A stretch of 64,000 bases of DNA from Hormiphora californensis (taxonomy: Eukaryota > Ctenophora > Tentaculata > Cydippida > Pleurobrachiidae), in contig CM035355.1 of the NCBI GenBank assembly GCA_020137815.1, positions 2,042,731 to 2,106,730 on the forward strand. The letters run 5' to 3'. This document shows, one piece after another, positions 40,876-53,698 of the stretch (positions are counted from its first letter, which is position 1; each line of letters starts with the position of its first letter). Below the pieces are notes generated by a model. The model was not told where the DNA came from. It worked only from the letters and a program-made list of their open reading frames with translations, and did no database searches. The position numbers were made by a program, and so were the translations under genes.

Positions 40876-41189
40876 CGCTGTAACATCATGGTTGTTTAGT
40901 TCAACAAAAACAAATTCAGAGTTCTAACAGTTTTATAATGAGCTTCCTCAGGCCTCAACTGTAGAGACATTCGAGAAGGCGGTAGTTTTGTTGGCAAACG
41001 TTGCTGGGGATAAGGCAGCGCTTTTCAAGTAGTTTTGCAAATTCACGGAGGACTGAGGAGATGGGGCGCTGGCCACAGGCCAACGCTGAACCGGGGAGCC
41101 TGAAACACATTCCAAGGTCTACGCTACAGTCCCAGTATCAGGCGGCCTTTAAAAGCACACCGCATCACGCATGTCAGACTCGGACAAAG

Positions 41190-41456
41190 TTAAAATCTGG
41201 GTGCCTTTCATTGCTAACAATTCATCGATTTTGGCGGTCGAGACGGGTTAGGGCTGCTGTTAGGGTCTGGTTAGGGTTTGGTTCGGGGGTATCGTTTAGT
41301 GCTATAAGATGCCGTTTAGTTTACTCAAATCGGCCATGTGGTTGTGTGGCTATAGCCGTTTGAAAAAAGTTAGTCGAGAGAATAAAAGTGTACTCTTTTT
41401 TGCTAGCGCGCACCTGTAAACAAGCTTCAAGGCACCCAGATTATAATCGCGCCCGT
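41190..41456. mobile_element. Inverted-end element with TTAGGG-like interior, copy 1
   Basis: Ends AAAATCTGGGTGCCTTT and AAGGCACCCAGATTAT are inverted. The interior carries GGGTTAGGG, GTTAGGGTCTGGTTAGGG and a GCTATAGCCGTTTGAAAA segment. A second copy with the same layout is at 43667-43923. Confidence 0.8.
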
Positions 41457-41488
41457 CGGACTCCGAATTTGGAAAAACAATAAATTAT

Positions 41489-42962
41489 AATAAATTACCC
41501 ACACACCGTCATACTCTCATACTCCCTCTCTCTGCTCACTCTGTCTCGAAAGTCTACATCTTCCACACTGACTGGGACAACCCTTCTCTTGGTTCCCCGA
41601 AGCGCAACAAGAGTTGATCTTAACAAACTGAATCGTGTCTTTTCTCGGATGAAGGACATGGTTTCAGCGTAACTCTCCTTGTGCCTGTCACAGATCTTCC
41701 TGGCCGCTCGCTCCAAAACCTTCCCTACTTCTCCGGCAAAACCTCCCGACGTGGAGAATACGAGGGGCGTGAAGGAACCCTGCTCCACTTCTTGCACCCT
41801 TCGCATATAGGCAAGTTTCTTCTGATTTTGGTGCTGTTTATACAGGTTCGTGATGGGCATCTTCAGGTAGGATGGGGCATTAGGATGGAAAACCCGTACA
41901 TCCATGAAACTGGCCTGCATGTCAGACCATAAGCCACGACAGACTATGTCCATTCGTGCTTCAGCTTTGATATTTGCACTGATTGGCAGGTTGAATCCGT
42001 CACAGGGCTGTAACGGGTTTAAATCCCGCATACCGAAGGATATCGGCTAAGGTATCCCGAAGGTGGTCATGTCTCCACATATCAAAGCCTCCAACCTTGC
42101 AGATCAAGGCGTGGTCACTGGTGTTTTGTGCCCCACAGCCGCATTTCCCTATCAGGTCCGGGAAGTGGAAGCCGTATCTGAGCCGAATGGCATCGACAAA
42201 CTCAACCTGGTTGAGCTCATGGCCCAGTTTCTGCAGCGGTCGAGCAGTTAGCCAACTAGAAGCACCGGGTTCGGAGCACAGCTCCATCGCACGCTGTGTC
42301 TTCATATCAAGTACTGCAAAAATATCTGCACGTTCCGTTGCATGCCTCTCATCAGTGGCGTCGGCACACTTCTTCTTCAACTTTCCGCTTTTCATCTCGG
42401 CATCCATGATGTTATTTGGACAGTCCTCTTCCGCCAGGATAAGAGAAACTAGTGGTCCAGTAGCAAAACGGGAATTATTGTATTTATTTCTGGATCCCTA
42501 GATCCAAGAGCATATTTTATCAATCTGCAGTAAGCAGAGACAGTATATTTCATCATCCGATTTAAATGTTGTTTAACTAACAAGACCTACCTTCAGAAAA
42601 ATACCATCTTGCAATAATAATTGGAAATCCTTGGTATAGAACTAACCGCTTTTGAAACGAGAGTTAGTGAGACGAAGTCCGCACCAAGTGATGCAAGTAG
42701 TCAAGACCTAACAGAACTCGTGTTGTTCTTTAAAATATGGACAATGAAAAGCGGACAATAAATGTATATTTGTATTTGTATTTGTATTTGTATTTGTATT
42801 CTTGATTAGCCGTTTGTACCGGATTTTCCAATGCCATACCTCCCATCTTGACGGGGAGTGCTAGGATCCTCCTCTCAATGTCAGAGATATGCTTTCCCAC
42901 AAATAGGGGTATCAGCTTGTGCCCCTCGACCACCCGCACAGTCTTGTTCCTTGTTATTTTTA
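41489..42962 (-). pseudogene. Broken C-terminal part of a reverse-transcriptase retroelement
   Basis: Blocks in order on the minus strand: RRILALPVKMGGMALENPV (RT thumb region, about 42880-42800), an inserted segment (about 42803-42490), then a Cys/His zinc ribbon (KCGCGAQNTSDHALICKVGG, near 42140-42080). Next come RHDHLRDTLADILRYAG, a frame break near 42010, then ARMDIVCRGLWSDM, FMDVRVFHPNAPSY and GSFTPLVFSTSGG, ending near 41495. The zinc ribbon followed by Asp-containing strands looks like a restriction-type endonuclease fold at the RT C-terminus (inference). Closely similar C-termini are common in marine invertebrate retroelement proteins. Its 5' side is cut by a palindromic element at 42965. 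Confidence 0.7.
42490..42803 (+). mobile_element. Inserted retro-fragment with (TTTGTA)n tail
   Basis: About 310 bases interrupting the retroelement remnant, ending in five or so TTTGTA units (42766-42803). A simple-repeat tail is typical of a SINE or truncated LINE. The body matches nothing I recognise. Confidence 0.5.
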
Positions 42963-42964
42963 TT

Positions 42965-43509
42965 TTTAATAATGTGAACGGGGGGCGCGCACAAAATTCC
43001 ACTTAATTCCATTTGCGCGTGCTAAATTCTGTTCTTGACAACAGGGGCGAAGCAAGGCTGGGTCCTGTGGGTCCAGGACCCACTTTTTGGACGAGAGAGG
43101 AGAAGAAAATGAGAAAACTTGCTAAAAAGTGAAAATATCGGCAAAAGCAACCAAAAAACAACCAAAAAAAGTGAAAAAATGAGCCGATTTTCAATTGAAA
43201 AAACGAATGCGCACAAGAAAAAACTTATGCGGCAGCGCTGGGTCCGGACCCACTTCGCTCGTTACATTTTCTGCAGCGCTGGACCCAAAATTTTTTTTGT
43301 GACTGAACGCCGCGCACCGCCCCTGCTTGACAATCTTAAGACTTGATCCCAGAAGTATCGAAAAGATAATTTTAAGACTTTTCAATGCAACCAAGAGCAG
43401 GTCTTTATCTTAACAGGAGCCAGAGATATGATCGAAACAATCGGAAAAAAACTTTCCCACGGTACGTGGGAAAGTTTTTGCGCGCCCCCGGTTCACATTA
43501 TTAAAAATC
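42965..43509. mobile_element. Palindromic element with TTTTTAATAATGTGAAC ends
   Basis: Inverted ends (42965-42990 and 43482-43509) of about 27 bases, both followed inward by GGGGGCGCGC. Inside are a GGGTCCAGGACCCACTTTTT motif and the TTTCCCACG family motif, both related to pieces of the 2.8-4.9 kb nest. It cuts the retroelement remnant. Confidence 0.7.
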
Positions 43510-43666
43510 GGACTTTATAACCGAAAAATTTAAAAATTTGCAACTGTGATCCGTTTTGATTTGAAAAGCGCTGCCTTATCCCGCGCTGCGCGTGGCGCAG
43601 AACATCGGGGGCCAGCAACATTTGCCAACGTTTTGATTGGAATGCGCTGCAGCCCGGAAAACGTTA

Positions 43667-43923
43667 AAATCTGGGTGCCTTTCATTGCTAACAATTCGTA
43701 GTTTTGGCGCGCGCGACGGGTTAGGGCTATCCGTTAGGGTCTGGTTAGGGTTTGGTTTGGGGTTATCGGTTAGGGCTATCGATTCTCTAACTGGTACCGT
43801 TTAGTTTACTCAAATCGGCCATGTGGTTCCATGGCTATAGCCGTTTGAAAAAAGTCGGTCTAAGTATACTCTTTTGGTAGCGCGCACCTGTAAACAGGCT
43901 GCAAGGCACCCAGATTATAATCG
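43667..43923. mobile_element. Inverted-end element with TTAGGG-like interior, copy 2
   Basis: Same ends and interior as 41190-41456, with short GGGTTAGGG and TTAGGGTCTGGTTAGGG tracts. An inverted pair just outside (40986-41030 and 43565-43640, GGATAAGGCAGCGCTTTTC) suggests both belong to a larger composite. Confidence 0.8.
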
Positions 43924-44369
43924 CGCCCCTGCATCCCCCTCATGCACGCACCCCCGCCTGCACCCCCGCCTACAGCGTATGCCAACCGTTTTGACCAAGC
44001 ACAGCTCAGGCCTCATTCTGAGCTGCTTAGAACAGCTCTCAAATCTTAACATCTAAGTAAAGCTTTTGGGGTAAGACTATCCTCGCTGCGTGAGACCGCT
44101 TCACAGTTCACGGTCTCATGCAGCGGGCAGCCGCACCAGGCCGAAAACCCGGTGCGGAGAGGACAAATAAACAAACGCTTCAGCCCCTCTGAACTCATCC
44201 GGTTGTACAACTAGAGCCTAGTCCAACAAGGAGTCAACACACGAGTCGATCTGCCCCTGAGGTGCCATCCTAGTCCAACCTTGAGTTCATTAACATTTCC
44301 GGTATCCTTGACCCATTTTGGAATTTTATTTCATAGTTTTGCCCCAAGAACCGAAAAGGACTTTTCAGA

Positions 44370-44870
44370 CACAGTCGACGCCAATTAAGAGATCACCACT
44401 GAGGGGTGTCAAAATTCAAATCCGGGTCCGTTTGGGGCTAGTCTTTTGCAGATATTGAACAGTTGTGTCATGTCATAGCGCTCTGTGCCTCTGAATGGAA
44501 TAAAAATCAAGGAAAGCGAGTCTTTCTCAGTAGTCCAAGTCCTGAAAGCCTGGTAAAATTTCGCTGTACCTGCTCCAACTGGGTAATTTTACCAACCGAT
44601 GACGGGTTCCACAATGCAAAATGATATTCTAGGATTGTACGAATCAACGTTTTGTAAAGAGTCATCATAACCTTTAAACTGATCTGTATTTGATAGCACC
44701 CAGAATCCAGTTTGTAACCCTTGATGCTGATACTGATACTTTCTCGATATGTGGCTTCCCCAACCCATCATCTGACAGGAGAACACCAAGATCCTTTACA
44801 ACCGGAGAGGATGTTAAACGCCACATGTGATAAGCGCCCAAAACAATTCCGCCTGCGACAAATAAATAGG
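44370..44870 (-). pseudogene. LINE reverse-transcriptase C-terminal fragment
   Basis: On the minus strand: SSPVVKDLGVLLSDDGL, VSVSASRVTNWILGAIKY, then after a frame change TLYKTLIRTILEYHFALWNP and SSVGKITQLEQVQRNF. This is the classic region after the RT catalytic domain in Jockey/L2/RTE-like elements. Frame changes and stops mark it as dead. A poly-G run at 44870 ends the similarity. Confidence 0.75.
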
Positions 44871-45127
44871 GGGGGGGGGTTGAACAGTTGAAAAAAGGAA
44901 CTTTAGAATTTAGATTGATGCTAATTAGACAACTCATTAGTAGTACCGTGTCACGTGTCAGCATCACACTAGGCCGGACCTGCATGCACTTGGAAACAAG
45001 GAATATTACAGCGCTAGGAAAACATAGTGCAAATAATCTTGATCTTGTTTGTTGCTCATTGGAAGTCAATTGATTGATTATTTTGGATCTCATTATTTTG
45101 TTTCTCGTTGAAATGCCTCAGACCATT

Positions 45128-45172
45128 TTTTCCCTGCCCGGGTGATTGCCGAAGGCAATCACCCGGGACGAT
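45128..45172. repeat. CCCGGGTGATTGCC hairpin
   Basis: CCCGGGTGATTGCCGAAGGC pairs with its complement in a perfect stem next to CCCTGC and an A/T run. A relative lies at 55948-55990 in the opposite orientation, with CGGGTGAATGCC and GGCATTCACCCG. Confidence 0.7.
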
Positions 45173-45960
45173 GTTTTTAGCACGCACGTGCTAAAAAGAT
45201 CATTCAGGGTTTAGAAATCAGCAGATCGTGTAGTTAACTAAAATGTCCGTCCGTCCGTCCACCGTTACGGCGCCGCGCACATAACAACCGATCCGTTTTG
45301 AAAGCGTCGTCCGCAAAGTTATTACACTACGGATTTCGGTGGCGCGCGCTCAAAATTTGCTGCGCGCGGCGCTCTTAATGCAGCGTATGTATACACACCT
45401 CGCGCGTTACAGCATGGCGCCGCTACTAGCGCTCGAATGGATTTAACTTCTTAATCAATCTGATCGAAACTAAAAGCTCAGCTCGTATGGTGACTGACGG
45501 AACGTGAGAAGTTCCCATGCATAGCTTAGTGTCACATAACATTGTAATTAGGCGTTGGCGACGACGATCAGATCACATTGCACGGTATCATCTAGTGTGG
45601 GCGGCGCTTAAGAGATCTCATCGCAGATCGCTTATCAGTGAATGTGATCGGTTTGAGTATTCGTTGGCAGGGAAACACAGCATTATGAAACATAATGCAA
45701 TAATAATTCTTGTTACAGGATGCATTTTTGGGGAGAAAGTCATTTAAATAGTTTTGCAATTCACTCGTAACATTTTATTTTCTAGCCACAATCTGCCCCT
45801 TTTTCACCAGATCGCCTGCTGTAAAGATTGTTTTTGTATTTTAGAGAAGGCAAAAAGTACCTTGAACAGTACAGCTTTAACTAACTGCATTTTGAACCCT
45901 TGATGACCGAACTAACCGAATTTAATCTTTTAGTAGGCAAGGGAACTCGGGGCCGCAACC

Positions 45961-48900
45961 ATGACCGACTTTGCCCTCGATGAGACGGCTCTGCCCATCG
46001 CCAATGCTTTTAACAAGGGTCTCGAGGGAAAGCGAAAAGACCGTGATAACCAATTGTACACGATCGAATCTGAGATCAAGGAAAAGAGAGCAAGGGTAGA
46101 GGCCATGTCGGAGCATCTGAAAAATGTTCAGCAGGAATTGAATATTACCCAGAATTTGGTTTCTGCTCGAGTGAAGGAAATTGAGTCGGAGCATCACATG
46201 CGGATGATGGCTGAGCGGGAACATGGCCGGTTTAATCTAAATATAAAACGGAAAAAGAACGCTGTTGAGGAGATAAAAGATCGACAGAACTCCCATGAAA
46301 ACAGCCTGTTCCGGTACAGCCAGAAGATCGAACAGATCAAACAACAGATGAAATGGAGCCAGAAGGAATTGGAGGACTGGCTGGAAGAGGCCTCTCATCG
46401 GGATGAGGATGCCATGACGTTAATGAAGTATGCCAAGATCGATGATGCTAAGACGAAGGAGTTGACATTGAAACTTGAGAAGCTGACTGAGGACAAGACA
46501 AAAAAGAAGAAGTTGCTAGAGGGAGAAGTCACCAACACCCTTACGACCCAGGTAACTTGTTTTGTAGGTCTCTCTAGCTCCCTCCCTTTCTCTTTCTCCC
46601 TCCCTTTCTCTTTCTTTTACCTGTATATCTCTCTATATCTTTATCTCACTCAAACACACACACTTAACTCACTCACTCTCTCTCCCCGATCCCTTCTTTT
46701 TCTCAGATTGAACTTGATAAGACTGCTGAAGCGTTCAAAAAAGCCCACGATGATCGACTGGAAGTTTTAGAACAATGGGAAACGATTATCAGTGAGTAAC
46801 TTACAAATATATCTTCATTCGGACCCCAATTTGGTTTCATGGGGGAGGGTAGTGGCCGGGTAAATCAAGGTTCATGAAATATCGGGGTGGAATATTGTTA
46901 GTTTCCTATACTTAGGCAATTAATCCGTCCCATCACGGATTCCGGAAATTCGGGGGTCCGGGAAATCGTTACCGAGTTTACTAAGATTGTGATATTTCCA
47001 GCCCAGATGCAGCGGCGAGATGAAGAAATGGAGCGGTGTGCAAATGAGTTACAGGCCCTTAAAGAAATGATCAAAGTTACTGAAACGATGATGATGGAAA
47101 AACAACAGTTTCTGGAACAGGAACAACAGAATAATCACGAAAAGGAAAAAGTGGTTGATGTGGCAGAGCGACAGGTAAAATATACCGGTCAATTTTCGAT
47201 CAATTGGTGAATCTAACTATATCTAATGCAAATTTGCACGGAAATATGACACCCTATCGTCAATGTGACGACGTGATCCGTCAGTGTGACGACGTGATCC
47301 GTCAGTGTGACGACATGATCCGTCAGTGTGACGACGTGATTCGTAGGTATCACGTATCACACGTGTTGAGAACTGCTTGCGACTTGAGGGGTCACATCAC
47401 AAAAAAAAGGCCCCCCCTAGACCACCATAGTTGCCGATGTGGTGGAGAGCTGTAACTTGGCAGGGTTGCTCCACTATGTCTATCTTGATCCTGACAGAAA
47501 AATCAGAGCTCTAGCTCAAAATTCATTTTCATGAACGGAATGAACTTCTCCGTTCCTTCGATATGAGACCCCCTCATCATTCAGAATTTTTTTGCCCGTC
47601 TTTGGCTAACGATTATCTTTGTAATGAGACCAATTTGAGCATAATCTGATTACCAGGAGAGACACAGTGGAGGGTTTCCCGACCGTCACTCCTGACATGT
47701 GATCCAGGCCCGGTCACGTGGTGAAAAGTGGGTTTGGGTGCTGTTAACATGTCTCAATAACGGATTATTGCTCTCATATCCCTTGAATATCCCTCCACAA
47801 TGCTCTCAAGTCACTTTGTGATGCTGATTGATTGGGTTCATGTCAACAGTTCTTGTCAAAGTTCTCAAGCGGCCCGTGATACGAGATCATTTCATCAAGG
47901 AGGGGCCATCTTGTGTCACTAATCAGCCTATCATCTCACATTACACTAGCCAAGGGATCTGGGGTATTTAAATCTTCAAATGCTCATCAAAATCATTCCC
48001 AATCGTTACTTGCAATGCATGCCGGCCAAACTTGATAAAGAACTCCTGTTCGATGGTGAGGTAGAGGGTGTTGGTTTCCTTCTTGAGCCAGATGAAGTTC
48101 CTCTGTTCGGGTGTAAAATGCATTGCAAGTAACGATTGGGAATGATTTTGATGAGCATTTGAAGATTTAAATACCCCAGATCCCTTGGCTAGTGTAATGT
48201 GAGATGATAGGCTGATTAGTGACACAAGATGGCCCCTCCTTGATGAAATGATCTCGTATCACGGGCCGCTTGAGAACTTTGACAAGAACTGTTGACATGA
48301 ACCCAATCAATCAGCATCACAAAGTGACTTGAGAGCATTGTGGAGGGATATTCAAGGGATATGAGAGCAATAATCCGTTATTGAGACATGTTAACAGCAC
48401 CCAAACCCACTTTTCACCACGTGACCGGGCCTGGATCACATGTCCCAATCACATTAAAGACCATCCACCTTCGTTGAGTTCTGAGCAGCGTGAGCTTACT
48501 CGGCCCCACCGAGTCTTCATGACTCCCTGAAACGTTGAGTACCCTCAACAGCCCGCTAGGATATGGATTCCATCTCGGCAATCCAATCCAACTTTGTTAC
48601 CCACCAAACACTAGTTGAGCATACTCAACCCCACCACCAGTTCCCAGAAAGTCCAGGGTTGCTGGCACCTTCACGAACTCTCCCATTTCTTATACGTGTT
48701 TTATATTTGTGAGTTTTGCTTGCCTGCTGCAGTTTTTTCCCGTCCCCCTGAGTTTTATTTTTCTACGAGATTTATTCTTTTTTTTTACTACTACACGTTT
48801 TATTTTTTATATCGCTCCCCCTTTTTTCCCCCGGTAATCTTTAACCCTGCCCCTGTTGACCACTTTACGCTTTTTAGCCCTTTTATTGTGTCTTTTTAAT

Positions 48901-51900
48901 TTATTTATTTATTCCCTTCATGTACGTTTTCCTTTTATACCCGAGCGTCATGTTTTTGCCTAATGATTTTAAACTTAAATTTAACTTTAATCACCTTAGC
49001 ATCTTTAACTTTCTTTTTCATCTGACAATGAAGTACCATTATAGATGTATATTGTTTAAATCCTTAAATCCTGTTTAAATCCATGTCAGGAGTGACGGTC
49101 GGGAAACCCTCCACTGTGTCTCTCCTGGTAATCAGATTATGCTCAAATTGGTCTCATTACAAAGATAATCGTTAGCCAAAGACGGGCAAAAAAATTCTGA
49201 ATGATGAGGGGGTCTCATATCGAAGGAACGGAGAAGTTCATTCCGTTCATGAAAATGAATTTTGAGCTAGAGCTCTGATTTTTCTGTCAGGATCAAGATA
49301 GACATAGTGGAGCAACCCTGCCAAGTTACAGCTCTCCACCACATCGGCAACTATGGTGGTCTAGGGGGGGCCTTTTTTTTGCCGCACACGGTATAAAAGG
49401 GAGAGAAAGAGAGAAAAAGAGAGGAATCACATCACATAGCATATATAGCAGACAGGCAGAGAGAAAAACATAGAAACAGACCCCTCGATTTGCGATCGGT
49501 ACGATCGCCCCAGTTTTGCTAGTTGTTTTAATTCCTTTAGTTCCAAAACTTCCCCCTGCTTACAATTCAAACTTTTTGAGTAAGCTAGGGGTCCACCCCT
49601 TATGTTTATTACTCAACAAATTTACATCCAATTTTATCTTAAATGTATTTCTTATTCTTCGCAGGTGGCCAAGATAAGGCTGGAATACCAGGATGCTGAA
49701 AATGCCAGAGTTCAGTTTAAAGACGAGGTATTGTTAAATTTTATTTTGTGCTCTTTTTGGTCTGTGCGAGATATTGTGCAAATTTCATTTTTTGTCTTCT
49801 CTAATTCACAATTTTTCGTTTAGTTAGAAACGTTGAAATACTGTACGGAGCGAACAAACACTGATTTGGAGGTGAGGCGAGGGGAGATTAACCACCTGAA
49901 GAAGGAAATCCGGGCGAAAGAAGAGAAATTGGCACTTGTCAAAAAGAATGTTGAGGAGGCCAAGTCAACTCTGAATGAGGCCATGGACTCGACACTATCG
50001 GCCGAGGAACGGGCAATTCTTGCCGACCAGTATCTTGACAAAGAGGAACAGAGAGTTACAGAGATCGAGAAAGAAATCCGAAGATTGAGAGAGCAGCAGG
50101 TGCGTCATTTTCAAATTTCATCAGCTTTTATTCATTTCATTCATTACTGATGCACACAATTCGTCAGCTTGTCAAATTGTTGTGTAGAAGACATAAGGTC
50201 ACACATTTGAGTCTCGCTCTGCATCGGAGTGTGTAACGCGCCCTTCGTTTCTTGTGGGTCGTGTCGCGCGCGCTGTTTGGTTGCCATAGACATTTCAACA
50301 GAGAGGGAGATTGAGACAGTGTGAAGAAAACTGAAATATGCTAATTTAATCTTCCTTTTCAGTTCAAGAAAAACGAGATTCTCCAGTCATTGAAAACACA
50401 ATCAGGAAACAAACAAGCTGAGATCCAAGGCTCCCAAGCTGCCTCGAAAAATTTGAGCAGTAAGCTCAATAAAATTGACCAGGAGGCGTTGAAACAACAT
50501 GAAATTATCTACAATCAGGTATTTTTTTAGCTATCTCATTTGGTTCTTGGGATAATTGGATTTCCGGGCTGGAAATTCCGGTCTATCAATTTTGCTTCTA
50601 CATACTATCTTCCTAAATCGCCTAATCATTTCCCTAGGATTTCCAACTGCAAGTCCTAGAGAGGAAGGTGGCCCGTCTTCAGGGTGAACGAAGCGATGAA
50701 GAGAGGGAGGCACTCTCAGATCGAATCAAACAACTGACGGAACAACACGACAAAGTGGCTGAAACGAAAGTATTCCTCGAGGATCAGATGAAGAAACTGA
50801 ATGATGATCTGAGGAGAGCCAAGAGAGACCTCCAGAAAAGCTCGGGGGATAAGGGATACCTTGCTACGAAGATTGACGAACTAAACCTACATAATGACAG
50901 TTCACAAAGGTCTCTCAAGAAGTTGATCTCTGAGAAGGATGATCTGATGGTGGAACACAATATCCTGAAGTTAGAGCTAAAACGACTCCGGGAATCTCTG
51001 AACCACCAAGCGGACGGAGTATTGTCCCTAGACAAAAAGCGGCTCCAGCTGCAGAAAGCCATGGACGAGAGGAAGTATGACATTCACATTCATAAAGATA
51101 TGTTGAGTCAGCAGATAAAACATGCTAGCACGGAGAAAGGGAAGATTAGTGCTGAGTTGCACGAGAGATGTAGCCAGATTGACAAGTTGAGAAAGAGGTA
51201 TGAGATAGTTATGACGGCAATGGCACCGCCTGAGGGCGAGGAAGAACACTCTGCTGCATATTACGTCATCTCTGCTGCTCAGGTGTGTACACTGTACAGT
51301 CTTCTCATGATATAAATCGTAAAGCTACCCTCCCGCACACTTGATACCAGGTTTCAATTTTGTAACTGGTCCCACCCTAATCCGACCCCAGATTTCAATG
51401 TTTCACAACTTTAATCGTCTTCTCTTATTCCAGGAGAAGGAGGCTCTACAGAGAGAGGGTGACGAGCTGGATGCGAATATTAGGAAGGCTGAAAAGGAGA
51501 TCCATGCTCTGGAAAATACAATTAAAGTTATGAACGCAAGGAATAGCATGTACAGAAGCAACTTTACTAAGGTCGAACAATCGAGTAAGTAACATTTTGA
51601 GTTCAATTACACCTTTATAACATTCATGAGTAGTGTACTCGCAGAACAAGTCATTTATCGATACTGTCCTTCCCAACTTGTTAGCAACAACTTCTCACTA
51701 GGTGAAGATTTGGAGGAGGAGAGAACATTAGAGGAACAGAGACGAGCTGTGATGGACAAATACAAGTACAAGCGGCGTCAGGTCAGGGAGCTCCAGGAGG
51801 ATCTGGACGCCATGTCTAGGACCTATGATAATCTTAGTGCAGAAGAGGCAACCATTGCGGGACAGGTAAATAGGAAATTTTTAGCAGTTTGGTAGGTATG

Positions 51901-52552
51901 TACTGAGGGAGATAAATGTCACCTATCACCAATGTACTTTTGACAATATGATATACTAATTAGTTTCTTTGTTTAGGTTGGTGACGCTGAGTCCCGTCTA
52001 GAGATGGGTAAGAAACAGCACGGTGACCAGATGTCAAAACTGGACCGGGTCTCCAAACAACTAGTCCGGTATGCCCGGGAAGTCCGAACGAACAAGGGTA
52101 AAACAACCCACACTAAGGAAGAAGATGACATCGATGTCAGAGATATGGCCGATTTTAACAAATCCATCTCCAAGGATCTAGTTGGATCCATCCAGTCTTA
52201 TCCCGAGGCATTCTCGACTCTGTCTAACTTGTTATATCAGGCCAGTATTCCCATTCCGAGTGTGACTGGACCAGGCACGGGGGGCTCTAGGGCGAGCAGC
52301 AGGGCGAGTAGCAGCTCTTCCATAATATCAGCAAGGAGCGATGTTAGCAGTGTGAAATCGTTGAGGCTGGGAGTCACCTCGCCAACACGTAAGTAGTATT
52401 TGTATTTCCTAATCTATTGAATAATTCTACCAATTTACTTCCTTTACTACTATGTACTTCATTGCTGTTAATGTTGACCAATGAAATATTCCAAATCCCA
52501 GTGTCGATCACATTTGTGTTTCAGTTCAACTTGGAAAGCTGAGCCCGAAGTA
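45961..52552 (+). CDS. CCDC39: Coiled-coil protein CCDC39 (axoneme 96-nm ruler)
   Basis: With CCDC40 it sets the 96-nm repeat of motile cilia and docks inner dynein arms. Eleven exons: 45961-46551, 46707-46790, 47001-47174, about 49664-49727, 49824-50100, 50363-50518, 50638-51281, 51434-51582, 51701-51865, 51976-52388 and 52525-52552. The start [20 protein letters not shown] and the following [20 protein letters not shown] match the family. Nearly the whole of about 915 residues is coiled coil, ending with a Ser-rich tail ([20 protein letters not shown]) and QLGKLSPK. Human CCDC39 has 941 residues. All introns are GT-AG and short except the third (2.5 kb), which holds a foldback element. No frame break seen. 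Confidence 0.95.
47261..47345. repeat. 21-bp tandem repeat, four copies
   Basis: Unit CGTCAGTGTGACGACGTGAT, in CCDC39 intron 3 just before the foldback element. Confidence 0.9.
47400..49384. mobile_element. Large nested foldback element in a CCDC39 intron
   Basis: Outer inverted arms of about 295 bases (47400-47697 and 49083-49384) end in AAAAAAAAGGCCCCCCCTAG. Next inward is a second inverted pair of about 325 bases (47698-48021 and 48117-48443) around a 95-base centre. About 640 bases (48444-49082) lie only on the right, between the inner and outer arms. The simplest reading is one long palindrome of about 620-base arms later split by an insertion. Small ORFs exist in the stem but match nothing. 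Confidence 0.88.
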
Positions 52553-52999
52553 AATTGAACAGAGGAGATCAACTCCAACTGCTATACGAAACAATACCAC
52601 CTCGAGATTTTCACTGCCATTATATTTGGTGTTTTGCCTTGTCAACAAACTGTGTGTGGTTTTGCGACTGTGTTTTACCCAAAAACTCTTTGAGAGAGAG
52701 AGAGATGAGAGATTTTTAGATGAAAAAGTGTTTATGTGCCAGTGGAACTGAAGAGATGCAGTAAGGATGTATTATAATTGTGTATTATATGTGTAAATAT
52801 GATCGGAAACAGCAGTTTTTAGAGATAAAATTTCTCACAAATTGATGCAACGATGTAGACACTGCCTTTCTGAAAACTCGTGGTTTTAATTTTTCTTTGG
52901 AAATGGGGCCCTGGTCAAGTGTCTGGCGGCGTCGACACCATCTGAGCTGATCAAGGTGGGGATCAAGGTGTCTGTATTTTGTGGACTCAATCTCGCACC

Positions 53000-53470
53000 C
53001 ATCAGCTCCTGACAGTGCAATTCCTGCTAACTCTCCTCACTCCAGTCAGTGCAATTCCTGCCCTTGGGCACGTCGCGCCCCTCATGTTCGCGCGCCCGTA
53101 GGGCGATCCCCTCACACAGGGGCTTCGCGGGCAATTCCTGCCCACTCTCTTCGCTCCTGTCAGTGCAATTCCTACCCACTGTCTTCGCTCCTGTCAGTGC
53201 AATTCCTACCCACTGTCTTCGCTCCTGTCAGTGCAATTCCTGCCAACTCTCTTCGAGTCTTCGCTCCTGACAGTGCAATTCCTGCCCACTCTCTTAACTC
53301 CTGACAGTGCAATTCCTGCCCACTCTCTTCGCTCCTATCATTCCAATTCCTACCCACTCTCTTCGCTCCTGACAGTGCAATTCCTGCCCACTATCTTCGC
53401 TCCTGACAGTGCAATTCCTGCCCACTCTCTTCGCTCCTATCAGTACAATTCCTGACCACTCTCCTCGCTC
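53000..53470. repeat. 34-bp minisatellite
   Basis: About 12 degenerate copies of a unit containing CAGTGCAATTCCTGCCCACT and CTCTTCGCTCCTGA, interrupted by a GC-rich piece at 53070-53130. It lies downstream of CCDC39. Confidence 0.92.
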
Positions 53471-53698
53471 CGCTCACGTAGTCACGCGTGATGCCTGACA
53501 CTACACTGTCATGCAGACTATTTTACTGCTGCCAGTCTTGGCCTGACCCTATTTTCATTTCTTTCGCGAGAACAGCGGTGGCCTGACCCCGGCTTGACAG
53601 TTTCACTGTACCATAATAACAAGTTAAAAACACAATGATTTATTCGAATTGAACGCTAAGAAATTGTATCAATATACACGAGGCGTCACAATGTTAAT

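Noticed and set aside
37121-43790. CRISPR array among the many short tandem repeats
   Set aside because: Repeats have no regular unique spacers, no cas genes occur, and the genome is eukaryotic.
47968-48225. 85-codon minus-strand ORF in the foldback stem
   Set aside because: Both strands of a palindrome give matching ORFs; no homology and no conserved start.
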